Shown here: in pieces, positions 29,076 through 38,360 of the stretch
How positions within the stretch are numbered: position 1 is the first letter of the stretch
Layout: every line of letters starts with the position of its first letter
Source: Hydrogenophaga sp.
GTDB taxonomy: Bacteria > Pseudomonadota > Gammaproteobacteria > Burkholderiales > Burkholderiaceae_C
Direction of reading: 5' to 3'
Assembly: GCA_030653975.1 (NCBI GenBank)
Contig: JAURYH010000028.1
Location: 1-64,000 of the forward strand
DNA: 64,000 bases
Notes under the pieces: generated by a model
Databases searched by the model: none
Told to the model about the DNA's origin: nothing
Seen by the model: the letters and a program-made list of their open reading frames with translations, nothing else
Translations under genes and position numbers: made by a program

Positions 29076-29204
29076 AATTGTAGTGCAATTGACGGACGCT
29101 GGTGCGCCCGCAGCAGCCAACACTCTGCACAATGCAGCCCTTTGATGTCGTCAGGCACCGGCAAGCCTGACACCCCACCCCGAAACGCCGTCGTCTCCCA
29201 GCCC

Positions 29205-30122
29205 ATGACCCGTCCGACACCGACCGCAGAGACCACCGCCGCGCCCACCCCGGGCGCTGCGCCGCTGTCTGCCGGCGTCGGTCATTACGAGAACTTTCCG
29301 GTCGCCTCGCTGCTGTGCCCACCCGCCTTGCGCCCCGCGGTGATGGCCATCTACCACTTCGCCCGCACGGCCGACGACATCGCCGATGAAGGCGACGCCG
29401 ATGCAACGGTGCGCCTGGCCGAGCTCGCCGCCTACCGGCAGGCGCTGCAAGACAGCCTCATGGCCGGGGCGCCCATCAGCAGCCGCTGGAGCGGCATTTT
29501 TTCGCCACTGCGCCAGGCCGTGCAACAGCACGGCCTGCCCGCCCCGCTGCTGCACGACCTGATCAGCGCGTTCGAACAGGACGTGCGCCACACCGCCGCC
29601 GGCCACCACTACACCGACACCACCGAGTTGCTGGACTACTGCCGCCTATCGGCCAACCCGGTGGGCCGCCTGCTGCTGCACCTGTATGGCGTGCACGACC
29701 CTGCCTCGCTGGCGCAGAGCGACCAGATCTGCAGCGCGCTGCAACTCATCAATTTCTGGCAGGACATCAGCGTGGACCTGCCGCGCCAGCGCCACTACCT
29801 GCCCACCGAGCTGCTGCGGCGCCACGGCCTGCCGCGCGAGGCCTTCGACGCCGGCGCCAGCCCCGATGCCGCCACCCAGGTGCGCATGGCCCACTTGGTG
29901 ACCGAGCTGTGTGCCCAGGCACGCATGCTCATGCAGCAGGGTGCGCCACTCGCCAGGCGCATCCCCGGGCGCGCCGGCTGGGAGCTGCGGCTGGTGGTTC
30001 AGGGCGGCCTGCTCATCCTTGACAAGATCGCTGCGCTGCAGCACCGCAGTTGGCAACAACGCCCCCGGGTGGGCGCTGCCGACCTGCCGCGCCTGGTCTG
30101 GCGCGCCCTGCTCATGCGCTGA
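29205..30122 (+). CDS. hpnC: Squalene synthase HpnC (hydroxysqualene synthase type)
   Basis: The 305-residue protein belongs to the trans-isoprenyl diphosphate synthase fold. The start of homology is HYENFPVASLLCPP; the two aspartate-rich motifs are DDIADEGD and NFWQDISVD, followed by LPRQRHYLP. In the bacterial three-enzyme route HpnD makes presqualene diphosphate, HpnC converts it to hydroxysqualene, and HpnE reduces this to squalene. hpnD and hpnE lie 9 kb away on the same strand. In-frame starts at 29145 and 29205 are both possible; the second is nearer to the homologous region. The next gene in the operon encodes an RND adaptor. Confidence 0.9.
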   Translation: MTRPTPTAETTAAPTPGAAPLSAGVGHYENFPVASLLCPPALRPAVMAIYHFARTADDIADEGDADATVRLAELAAYRQALQDSLMAGAPISSRWSGIFSPLRQAVQQHGLPAPLLHDLISAFEQDVRHTAAGHHYTDTTELLDYCRLSANPVGRLLLHLYGVHDPASLAQSDQICSALQLINFWQDISVDLPRQRHYLPTELLRRHGLPREAFDAGASPDAATQVRMAHLVTELCAQARMLMQQGAPLARRIPGRAGWELRLVVQGGLLILDKIAALQHRSWQQRPRVGAADLPRLVWRALLMR

Positions 30123-30185
30123 ACCCGAAATACCCGCTGCCCCGCCATGAACCCGAACACCTGCCCGCCACCACAGGAAACCGCC

Positions 30186-31295
30186 ATGCGACGCCCTCAA
30201 CACCTGACCCTGGTCGCTGCCCTGCTCTGCTGCGGCCTGTCTCTGCCCGGCTGGGCGCAGCAGGCCCCCGGGGTGTCCGCACAAGCCGCCACGGTGCCCA
30301 GCCGGACCAGCGTGGGCGTGGCCCGGCTGGACACGGTCTGGATCCAGCCCGAGCGCGAAGCACCCGCCAGCGTGATCGCCCGCAACGAGTCAAAACTCTC
30401 GGCCGAGGTCTCGGGCACGCTGCTGCGCTGGACCGCCGATGTGGGTGCCCAGGTCGCGCGCGGCCAGGTGCTGGCGCAGATCGACCCACGCGATGCCGAG
30501 CTGGCCGTGCAACGCGCACAGGCCGCGCTCGACGCCAGCCAGGCGCGCCTGAAGCTCGCCCAGGCGCAGCTGCAGCGCTCGCGCGATCTGGTGGCCCAGG
30601 GCTTCTTCTCGCAGGAAGCGCTGGCCCAGCGCGAGACCGAGGTGACGCTGGTTCAGACCGAGCTCAGCACCAGCCGCGCCCAGCTCGCCACCGCCCAGCG
30701 CCAGCTGGCCAAGACCACGCTGCGCGCGCCGTTCGCCGGCAGCGTCAAAGAACGGCTGGCGCAGACCGGTGAATCGGTGGCGCCCGGCAGTGTGCTCTAT
30801 GTGCTGAGCGAGTCGGGTGCCGCCGAGCTCCAGGCCATCCTCAGCCCGGCCGACGTGCCCGGCCTGCGCGCCGGCAGCGAGCTGCGCTTCGACGCCGCCG
30901 GGGAGCAGTTGCCGGTCAGATTGCTGCGCGTGGGCAGCACGCTCAGCGCCCCGGCACGCACCCAGACCGCGCGCCTCGCTTTCGCGCCAGCCGCCTCAAG
31001 CTCAACACCGCCCGCGGGCACCAGCGGCACGCTGCGCTGGCGCGAATCGCGGCCCCACCTGCCGCCCGCGCTGATGGTGCGCCGCAACGGCGCGCTCGGC
31101 GTGTTCGTGCAACAAGGCAGCGGCGCGCAGGCCACGGCCCGCTTCGTCGCGATTCCCGGCGCCCAGGAAGGCCGGGCGTCCGCCCTGCCCGCGGCGCTGG
31201 GCGCCGAGACGGTGGTGGTGGTGAACGGCCAGGCCGCCCTGCAGCAGGGCGCGGCCATCGATGCCAGGCCGGCCGCCGGCCGAGCGACGAACTGA
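30186..31295 (+). CDS. RND efflux periplasmic adaptor, system 2
   Basis: The 369-residue membrane-fusion protein has a signal peptide (cleavage near LPGWAQQA, residue 25), lipoyl-like halves (LRWTADVGAQVARGQVLAQID and TTLRAPFAGSVKERLAQTGESVAPG), and an alpha-helical hairpin (about 95-150) rich in Ala and Gln. It is not a lipoprotein, unlike the adaptor of system 1. The ATG at 30186 has AGGA upstream. It lies 63 bases after hpnC and overlaps the upstream extension of the permease frame, so the three genes form one operon. Confidence 0.92.
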   Translation: MRRPQHLTLVAALLCCGLSLPGWAQQAPGVSAQAATVPSRTSVGVARLDTVWIQPEREAPASVIARNESKLSAEVSGTLLRWTADVGAQVARGQVLAQIDPRDAELAVQRAQAALDASQARLKLAQAQLQRSRDLVAQGFFSQEALAQRETEVTLVQTELSTSRAQLATAQRQLAKTTLRAPFAGSVKERLAQTGESVAPGSVLYVLSESGAAELQAILSPADVPGLRAGSELRFDAAGEQLPVRLLRVGSTLSAPARTQTARLAFAPAASSSTPPAGTSGTLRWRESRPHLPPALMVRRNGALGVFVQQGSGAQATARFVAIPGAQEGRASALPAALGAETVVVVNGQAALQQGAAIDARPAAGRATN

Positions 31296-31308
31296 GGCGG
31301 GACGTCCC

Positions 31309-34300
31309 ATGAAATTCATGCGCGCCCTCCTCACCAACCACCCGCTGGCCAACATCGCCTTCGTGGTGGTGTTTCTGCTCGGACTGGTGAGCTACAACAC
31401 CATGCCGCGCGAGCAGGACCCCGAGATCAACTTCAACTGGGTCAGCGTCACCGCCGTCCTGCCCGGCGCCAGCGCCGAAGAGGTCGAGCGCCTGGTCACC
31501 AACCCGCTGGAAGACGCGATCAAAGGCGTGGCCGACGTGCGCTTCGTCATCTCCAGTTCGCGCGAAAACATCGCCAGCATGCTGGTGCGTTTTCGCGAGA
31601 TCAACGAGCGCACTTTCGACAAGCGCATGGCCGACCTCCGGCGTGAAATCCAGAACAAGGCGTCGAGCGAACTGCCGCTGGACGCCAAGGACCCGATGAT
31701 CCTGGAGATCACCACCAGCAACGGCTTTCCCACCGCCGCGCTGATGCTCAAGGGCCAGGCCGACGACGAGGTGCTGCGCCTGAACGCGCGCCGCATCAAG
31801 GCCGACCTGGAACGCCAGGCCGGTGTGGACCAGGTCTATGCCTCCGGCCTGCGCGACCCGGAAATCCTCGTCAGCCCGAACGCCCAGGCGCTGGCGGCAC
31901 GCGGCCTGCTCGCTTCCGACGTGGCCGACTCGGTGGCCGCCTGGTGGCGCGACACCAGCGGCGGCACGCTCAAGACCCAGGGAGGCGCCTGGTCCATCAG
32001 CGTGAAGGGGGTGCTGACCGATCCGCAGTCCCTGGAAAACCTGCCCGTCACCTCGGCCAGCCGGCCCGGCGCATCGGCCCGGCTCGGCGATGTGGCCCGC
32101 ATCGAGCGCGCCCGGGCACCCGCCGCGCAATACGCCGCCACCGAAGGCCAGAGCGCCATCTCGCTGGCCGTGACCAAGAAATCCGGCACCAACACCCTGG
32201 AACTCGTGGACCGGCTCAAGAGCTACATCGACAGCCAGAACAGCGTGCTCCGTGCGAGCGGCCTGGAACTGGTGCTCACAGACGACCAGACCGTGCCCAC
32301 GCGCGACGCCATCGGCGTGATGGAAACCAACGCCCTGGTCGGCATGTTCATGGTGCTGGCGGTGTGCTGGACGTTTCTGGGCTGGCGCATCGGCCTGCTG
32401 GTGACGATGGGCATCCCGTTTTCGCTGCTCGGCACCTTCGCCGTGCTGGGCACCCTGGACCACACGGTCAACGTCTCGGTGCTGCTGGGCGTGGTGATCG
32501 CGCTGGGCATGCTGGTGGACGATGCGGTGGTGGTTGTCGAATCCATCTACTACCGCATGCAACGCGGCCAGGAGGCCCTCGCGGCCAGTCTGGACGCCAT
32601 CGCCGAAGTGTGGAAACCGGTGGTTGCCTCGGTGGCCACCACCATGGCGGCCTTCCTGCCGCTGATGCTGCTGCCCGGCATCATGGGCAAGTTCATGTTC
32701 GTGATCCCGTTCGTGGTCACGATGGCGCTGGCGATCTCGCTGATCGAAGCCTTCTGGATGATGCCGGTGCACGTGAGCGCGATCGGCGTGCGCTTTGACC
32801 GCCCCTCACGCGTGCAGGCCTGGCGCGAGCGCTTCAACCGCGGCATCCGCCTGCGCTACGGCCAGTGGCTGGGTTATGCGCTGCGCCGACCCAAACGTTT
32901 TGCGCTGCTGGGTCTTGCCGCGGTGATGGCCGCCGTGGCCCTGCTGGCCACCGGGATCATCCGGGTGCAGTTTTTCGCCTTCGACCCGATCCGTGCGTTT
33001 TACGTGAACGTGGACATGCCGCCGACCGCATCGCTGGAAGACACCCTGCGCGAAACCCAGCGCGTGGAAGCCGTGGTGCGCGAACAGTTGCGCGGCGTGG
33101 GCCTGGAGGGCGAAGCCCGCGCGGTCACGTCCACCGCCGGGCTCAAGTTCACCGAGACCGAGCCGGTCTATGGCGACCTCTATGGCCAGGTGTTCGTCTC
33201 GCTCAACCCGCGCACCGACAGCGCCCGCGAAGTCACCGCCGTGGTCGAGGACATGCGCCAGACCATCGAGACCCTGCCCGGCCCGGGGCGCAAGAGTTTC
33301 ACCGTGCTGTCCGGCGGACCGCCGGCGGGCAAGGCCATCAGCGTCAAGGTGCGCGGCGACGACTTCGACCAGATCCAGCGCGCAGCCGATGCCCTGAAGA
33401 GCATCGTGGCCACCATCCCGGGCGCCAAGGACGTGCAGGACGACAACCTGCCGGGGCGCAACCAGCTGCAGCTCACGCTGGACCGCGACGCCGTGCGCGA
33501 CGCCGGACTGAACGCCGCCCAGGTGGCGCGCCTGGTGCGCCTGAATGTGGACGGCGAAGTGGTGGCATTCACCCGCGACGGCGGCGACAAGATCGAGCTG
33601 CGCGTGCGCTCCGACCAGGCGCTGCGCGGCGCCGGCAACCTGCGCACCGACCCGGCGAGCCTGCTCGACGAACCCATTGCGCTGCCGAACGGGCAGACCA
33701 CGCGCCTCGGTGCGCTGGTGCAGGCCGAGGCCACGCCGGGCCGCGGCTTCATCCGCCACTACAACATGCGCCGCACCACCACGGTGGAGGCCAATCTGGA
33801 CAAGGAAATCACCGACACCACGGTGGCCAACGACATCGTCAAGGCCGGGTGGGAGCAGATCCGCGCGCAGCACCCCGGTATCGACCTCGACTTCTCGGGC
33901 GAGCTCGAAGACATCGAAGAAAGCCTGGACTCGATGAAAGTGCTTTTCCTGTTGGGCGTGGGCCTGATCTACCTGATCCTGGCGGCGCAGTTCAAGAGCT
34001 ACTGGCAACCGCTGATGATCCTGGTGACCGTGCCACTGGCCTTCACCGGCGTGGCGTTTGGCCTGGCGATCTCGAACAACCCGCTCTCGCTCTACACGCT
34101 TTACGGCGTGATCGCGCTGACCGGCATCGCGGTGAACTCGGCCATCGTGCTGATCGACGCCGCCAACGACCGCCTGCAGCGCGGCATGAGCACCATCCAC
34201 GCCATCATCCAGGCGAGCCGGCGGCGCGTGGTGCCGATCCTGATCACCACCACCACCACCATCGGCGGCCTGTTCTCGCTCGCCTTCGGCATCGGTGGCC

Positions 34301-34467
34301 AGAGCCTGCTCTGGGGCCCGGTGGCGGCAAGCATCGTCTGGGGCCTGGCGTTCTCGACCGTTCTCACCCTGTTCGTGGTGCCGCTGCTGTATCTCGTGTT
34401 CATGCGCCCGAAAACCGCCCGCCCTGCGCGCCGGTGGTCACCCTGGCGAAGGCCGGCCACGGCCTGA
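31309..34467 (+). CDS. RND efflux permease, system 2
   Basis: The 1052-residue permease has the 12-helix RND architecture with the proton-relay pair in LGMLVDDAVVVVES (TM4) and typical periplasmic GASAEEVERLVTNPLED. The ATG at 31309 starts the conserved cytoplasmic leader MKFMRALLTNHPLAN; the preceding open frame overlaps the adaptor stop. It belongs to the HAE group rather than the HpnN hopanoid-transporter type, as far as can be judged by eye. Substrate unknown; co-transcription with hpnC makes a lipid or membrane-stress role possible. Confidence 0.93.
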   Translation: MKFMRALLTNHPLANIAFVVVFLLGLVSYNTMPREQDPEINFNWVSVTAVLPGASAEEVERLVTNPLEDAIKGVADVRFVISSSRENIASMLVRFREINERTFDKRMADLRREIQNKASSELPLDAKDPMILEITTSNGFPTAALMLKGQADDEVLRLNARRIKADLERQAGVDQVYASGLRDPEILVSPNAQALAARGLLASDVADSVAAWWRDTSGGTLKTQGGAWSISVKGVLTDPQSLENLPVTSASRPGASARLGDVARIERARAPAAQYAATEGQSAISLAVTKKSGTNTLELVDRLKSYIDSQNSVLRASGLELVLTDDQTVPTRDAIGVMETNALVGMFMVLAVCWTFLGWRIGLLVTMGIPFSLLGTFAVLGTLDHTVNVSVLLGVVIALGMLVDDAVVVVESIYYRMQRGQEALAASLDAIAEVWKPVVASVATTMAAFLPLMLLPGIMGKFMFVIPFVVTMALAISLIEAFWMMPVHVSAIGVRFDRPSRVQAWRERFNRGIRLRYGQWLGYALRRPKRFALLGLAAVMAAVALLATGIIRVQFFAFDPIRAFYVNVDMPPTASLEDTLRETQRVEAVVREQLRGVGLEGEARAVTSTAGLKFTETEPVYGDLYGQVFVSLNPRTDSAREVTAVVEDMRQTIETLPGPGRKSFTVLSGGPPAGKAISVKVRGDDFDQIQRAADALKSIVATIPGAKDVQDDNLPGRNQLQLTLDRDAVRDAGLNAAQVARLVRLNVDGEVVAFTRDGGDKIELRVRSDQALRGAGNLRTDPASLLDEPIALPNGQTTRLGALVQAEATPGRGFIRHYNMRRTTTVEANLDKEITDTTVANDIVKAGWEQIRAQHPGIDLDFSGELEDIEESLDSMKVLFLLGVGLIYLILAAQFKSYWQPLMILVTVPLAFTGVAFGLAISNNPLSLYTLYGVIALTGIAVNSAIVLIDAANDRLQRGMSTIHAIIQASRRRVVPILITTTTTIGGLFSLAFGIGGQSLLWGPVAASIVWGLAFSTVLTLFVVPLLYLVFMRPKTARPARRWSPWRRPATA

Positions 34468-34476
34468 GGGCGGACC

Positions 34477-36099
34477 TCAGCTTTGCCGGCCCGGTTCAAG
34501 AGCCTGCGAATCCCCAGCGTGCACGCTCTCGATCGCGCCCCAGTCCGAGGGCACGACGCTGCCCGCGATGTTCGGCAGCAGGAAATAGAAGGTGGCGCCC
34601 TGATTGAGCTTCGAGGTCGCCCAGATGCGCCCGCCGTGGCTCTCGACAATGCGGCGCACCAAGGCCAGGCCGATGCCATCGCCCTTGAACTGTGGATCGC
34701 TGTGCAGCCGCTGGAACATGCCGAACAGTTTTTGGGCGTGCGCCGGATCGAACCCGATGCCGTTGTCGCGAACAAAGAACACCGGGCCATCCGGGTGCGG
34801 GTGCCAGCCGATCTCGACCTCGCTGATGTCGCGCTGCCCGGTGTACTTCAGTGCGTTGTCCAGCAGGTTGATCCAGACCTCGCGCAGGAGCACCGTATCG
34901 CCCTGGATCGCCGGCAGATCCGGCGCGATGCGCCACTGGATGTTGCGCAGCCCCGCGTCGTCGTGCAGACCCACCACCACCTCGCGCAGCATCGCGTCCA
35001 GATCGACGCGTTCGACGTTCAGGCCTTCGCGCCCCATGCGCGAAAACGACAGCAGGCCTTCGATCAGGCTCTGCATCCGGCCGGTGGCCTGCATGATGCG
35101 GTCGCAAAAGTTCAGACTGTCATCGACAGAGCCCTTGGCCAGGTTCTCCTTGATCAGATGGGCATAACCGGCCAGGTGGCGCAGGGGCGAACGCAAGTCG
35201 TGCGAGAGTGCGTAGGAAAACTCTTCCAGCGCACGGTTCGACTCTTCCAGTTTGCGGGTGCGCTCCAGCACCAGTTGGTTCAGTTCTTCGTTGCGCTGCC
35301 TCTTTTCTTCGAGTCGCATCTTGTATAACGTGATGTCCTGGACCGAGCAGCTGCGCGGCAGCGTGTACCGGCCGTCTTCGCAAGCCGGCACACCTCGGCA
35401 ACGCACCCAGCGCTGCTGGCCATGCCGGCCGATGACACGGAACTCCACGTCGAGCTCTTCACCGGCTTCAACCCCCTCCGCCAAGCTGCGACGCAGATCC
35501 GCCACATCCTCAGGGACAGCGAACGCCAGCAGGCCTTCGAATTCGCGTGGTTCCTCGTCCGGCACCATGCCGAGGATGCGGAACACCTCGCTGGACCAGC
35601 GGGGCCGACCTGATTCCACTTCGGTGTCAATGCGCCCCAGCCGGGCCAGGCGCTGCGCCACCTCCAGGCGCTGCTTGAGCTCCGCGGTGTGGCGCTCCTG
35701 CAGACGGCGCTCCGTAATGTCCGATTGGATCGACAGGTAGGCACACACCTCGCCGTTGGCATCGCGAACGGGCTCAATGTTCAGCGCCACGTGGTACGGC
35801 TCGCCCGATTTTTTGTGGTTGACCAGTTCGAAATCGGACACCGACAGGCCCTGCCGCATGAGGGCGGCCAAGCGCAAGAGCTCCGCCGAACTGGTCTGCG
35901 GGCCATGCAGCAGTTCGCTCGGCCGCTTGCCGACGCACTCGGACAACGACCAGCCGGTCACCCGCGTGTAGGTGGCGTTGACCCACTTGATGCGCCGCTC
36001 TCGGTCAGTGACAACCACCATGTTGGTGCTGCCGTCCACCACCTTTTCCAGCATGTCCAGCCACAGCGAGAGGTTGAAGTTTCCGAGTGCATCGTGCAT
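34477..36099 (-). CDS. Soluble PAS/PAC sensor histidine kinase
   Basis: The 540-residue protein has two PAS domains (about residues 15-125 with VVVTDRERRIKWVNATYTRVTG, and 150-265), a coiled segment, then a HisKA domain (FSYALSHDLRSPLRHLAGY, phospho-His about 305) and HATPase_c with N box NLLDNALKY, G1 DNGIGFD and G2 GDGIGLALV. No transmembrane segment is present from the start at 36099, so it senses a cytoplasmic signal. A longer frame to 36204 would add a hydrophobic stretch (GLFSAIVCINLFVLC), which would make it membrane-bound; this start is less likely because the region looks like a promoter. No response regulator is adjacent. Confidence 0.88.
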   Translation of the reverse strand: MHDALGNFNLSLWLDMLEKVVDGSTNMVVVTDRERRIKWVNATYTRVTGWSLSECVGKRPSELLHGPQTSSAELLRLAALMRQGLSVSDFELVNHKKSGEPYHVALNIEPVRDANGEVCAYLSIQSDITERRLQERHTAELKQRLEVAQRLARLGRIDTEVESGRPRWSSEVFRILGMVPDEEPREFEGLLAFAVPEDVADLRRSLAEGVEAGEELDVEFRVIGRHGQQRWVRCRGVPACEDGRYTLPRSCSVQDITLYKMRLEEKRQRNEELNQLVLERTRKLEESNRALEEFSYALSHDLRSPLRHLAGYAHLIKENLAKGSVDDSLNFCDRIMQATGRMQSLIEGLLSFSRMGREGLNVERVDLDAMLREVVVGLHDDAGLRNIQWRIAPDLPAIQGDTVLLREVWINLLDNALKYTGQRDISEVEIGWHPHPDGPVFFVRDNGIGFDPAHAQKLFGMFQRLHSDPQFKGDGIGLALVRRIVESHGGRIWATSKLNQGATFYFLLPNIAGSVVPSDWGAIESVHAGDSQALEPGRQS

Positions 36100-36519
36100 C
36101 GCCAAATTTTCGACGCAAAGAACAAAGAGATTAATACAAACGATGGCAGAAAAAAGGCCGTATCCGCAGCCAAGGTGACCGGTCGCGCATTTCCTGGAAA
36201 ACACCCCGCGACAGGCAAAGTCAAAGGGCCAAGAATCGCCTCGCCCAGCATCGAAAACAAGAACAAATTAGGGAGTTCACCCTCCACTGGTGGCCCTGCC
36301 ACTTGTGAAGCCGCAATACGCAGCCATCTCCTCAGTGGCAAAAGTGAATATCAATGTGATCCAGAGCGCATTTCAAAGTGGGCTGCCCGCATTTTCACGA
36401 AGCAAACGCTCGCTTAATTCAGGTGGGTAAAAAAAACGTTGTCACGTCCTCGACGTTCATCCAGAAAAAATACAACCAGATATGAACCGGCGCGACAACA
36501 CGAGGATTCAGGCTCATTG

Positions 36520-37242
36520 ATGGGAACACTCCAGAAACAAACCGGGACCGCCAACTCTCCAGCCCAGTTAGCCCGCTGTCAGGTGTGCGCCACACGCTCG
36601 GTCTGCATCATGAGTTGTGTGGGCGAGACCACGGCCCAGGCACTGGCTGGCGTCATCCGCGAACGCCCTTTTCGCAAGTCGGACGTGGTACAGGTTGAGG
36701 GCGAGGTGGCCGACCAAATCGCCATCGTCAAACTGGGCACGGTCAAAGCCACGCGCCGGGGTGTCGATGCGATCGAACGGCCGGTGTCTCTCTTCGGCCG
36801 CGGACAGTTGATCGGCGCCTTCGGCCTTCTGGGCCAGCGCAACCAGGTCGGATGCAAGGCGCTCTCGGCGGGTCGCCTGTGCGTGATTGACATCGCGGCC
36901 CTGTACCGCCTGGGTGTCTTCAACCGGATGTTCCTGGGCTGTGTCCACACCATGATCTCGACATCGTTCGGCCATCTGGCCGACTGGGCTCACGTCATGC
37001 GCGTCAAGGGCATTCAGCAACAACTGCTGGGGGCCTTGCAGCTGATGTCACATGATCAAAGCAACCAGCTGACCCGCTTGCCCAGCCACGTGGCGCTGGC
37101 CGAGTTGCTCTCGACCACGCGCGAATCGGTGGCGCGCAACCTGCGTCTGCTGGAACAGCAAGGTCTGCTGATCCGCCGGGACCGCTGGCACTGCCAGCTC
37201 ATCGACCCACAGATCATCGACGTCCCCTCCCACCGATCCTGA
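36520..37242 (+). CDS. FNR/CRP-family regulator with N-terminal [4Fe-4S] cysteine motif, copy 1
   Basis: The 240-residue protein has a cyclic-nucleotide-type beta-roll and a C-terminal helix-turn-helix (HVALAELLSTTRESVARNLRLL). Its N terminus carries C20, C23 and C29 in the spacing C-x2-C-x5-C, and C121 lies in RLCVID; E. coli FNR uses C20, C23, C29 and C122. An oxygen-sensing [4Fe-4S] cluster is therefore likely. The recognition helix reads RESVAR, nearer to CRP (RETVGR) than FNR (VETISR). A further Cys33 and Cys112 are extra. The ATG at 36520 places the cysteines exactly at FNR positions; an earlier start would add 27 residues. Confidence 0.9.
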   Translation: MGTLQKQTGTANSPAQLARCQVCATRSVCIMSCVGETTAQALAGVIRERPFRKSDVVQVEGEVADQIAIVKLGTVKATRRGVDAIERPVSLFGRGQLIGAFGLLGQRNQVGCKALSAGRLCVIDIAALYRLGVFNRMFLGCVHTMISTSFGHLADWAHVMRVKGIQQQLLGALQLMSHDQSNQLTRLPSHVALAELLSTTRESVARNLRLLEQQGLLIRRDRWHCQLIDPQIIDVPSHRS

Positions 37243-37275
37243 TCGCCCCGTCCGCGACGCCCCGAGGCCCCTCGC

Positions 37276-38052
37276 TCAGGAAAAGACATCGATAGCTTTG
37301 CACAGCCGCGTGGTCGCATCACCACCCCGCTGGGTGACCGTGCTGGCAAGGCTGGCCTGGCGCGGCGCGCGCACGGCGGATTCGGTGCTGTGCTGAATGC
37401 CGCCGCTGAACTACTCCATCGAGGCCGCGGGTTCCTGCAGGTTCGCGGCCGTTTGCTCGGTGCGCGTGCTCAGGTCATCGCTACCTGTGGCGATCTCGCT
37501 GCTGGCGTCAGCCACCTGGATCGCGCGCACCTGCACGTCGTCCAGCAACGCCTTGAGGTTGAGCCATGCGACGCCCACAGGGCATCCACGCCGGCCCGGC
37601 CCTGCGCATCACCAAGCCCTGGCAAAAGCGCAGGTCACGGGCACGCCCCTCGCGAGAGCGCCGGTAGAGGGTGTCCGCCGCCGACACCTCTGCCCGCAGT
37701 GGCGTAGTTCGCACCGATATGTACACCACCAGCTGACCGCTGCGGTGAACCGGTCTGGCGCTGGCCCGTACCCAGCAGTGGTCAACGTTCTTGCGCCGGT
37801 TCTTCACCAGCGCCAACCACGCACGCTCCTGGTACAGCGTGTCCCACATGTCGGCTAAAGCCTCACGTGGCATGTCCGGGTGGCGCACGAGGTTGTGCTG
37901 CTGCCCCAGCAACTTCTCTCGCGAGAAGCCGCTGACCTGCCAAAGGCTTCGTTCACATAGGTGCCGTTGCCCTTCAGATCGGTGGTGGACATCGGTGTTG
38001 CATCCGCGCCAAGGACGAATTCCCGCTGGGTCACCGGCTCGATGTTTCGCAT
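37276..38052 (-). pseudogene. Decayed PAS-containing methyl-accepting chemotaxis protein
   Basis: Fragments of an aerotaxis-type receptor occur in order in different frames on the minus strand: an N-terminal PAS start (MRNIEPVTQREFVLGADA from 38052), then after a frame change HNLVRHPDMPREALADMW and LALVKNRRKNVDHCWVRA, then in a third frame the signalling-domain start EIATGSDDLSTRTEQTAANL, an in-frame stop in SME*FSGG, and a final stretch to a TGA at 37276. The transmembrane and HAMP region and most of the signalling domain are deleted. At least two frameshifts and one stop make it nonfunctional. It sits between the two FNR-like genes. Confidence 0.8.
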
Positions 38053-38229
38053 GAAATACCTCGCCTTCTTGAAAGTGGTTTGCGGCAACAGGTCCATTAC
38101 CGTTCTACAAACTTCAGCACCCAGCGGTGGGAATCCACGGCTACAGATGGGCACCGCGCAACAACCCGACACCAATGTGATGCCGGGCGCATTTCCGGGC
38201 GAAGACACGGCTCCAATTTAAGAATTGCC

Positions 38230-38243
38230 TTGATTTAATCCAA
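38230..38243 (+). promoter_or_regulatory. Possible FNR-type box upstream of the second FNR-like gene
   Basis: TTGATTTAATCCAA matches the FNR consensus TTGAT-N4-ATCAA at 8 of 10 defined bases and lies within an AT-rich stretch 118 bases before the ATG. It might serve autoregulation or control by another FNR. The recognition helices of the local regulators differ from FNR, which weakens the call. Confidence 0.3.
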
Positions 38244-38360
38244 GCATCAACCAGTCCCCTACGTATCTGAAGCGATACAGCCCAAGAAAAAGAACACCCA
38301 TCGCCCCAGCCCGGGGCCTCCAGAAACCTGCAACCGCGGAGCTCACGCCCGCAAGCGCCC

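Noticed and set aside
36120-36440. CRP-like half sites (ATCAATGTGATC) upstream of the first FNR-like gene.
   Set aside because: The second half does not match well enough to call a site.
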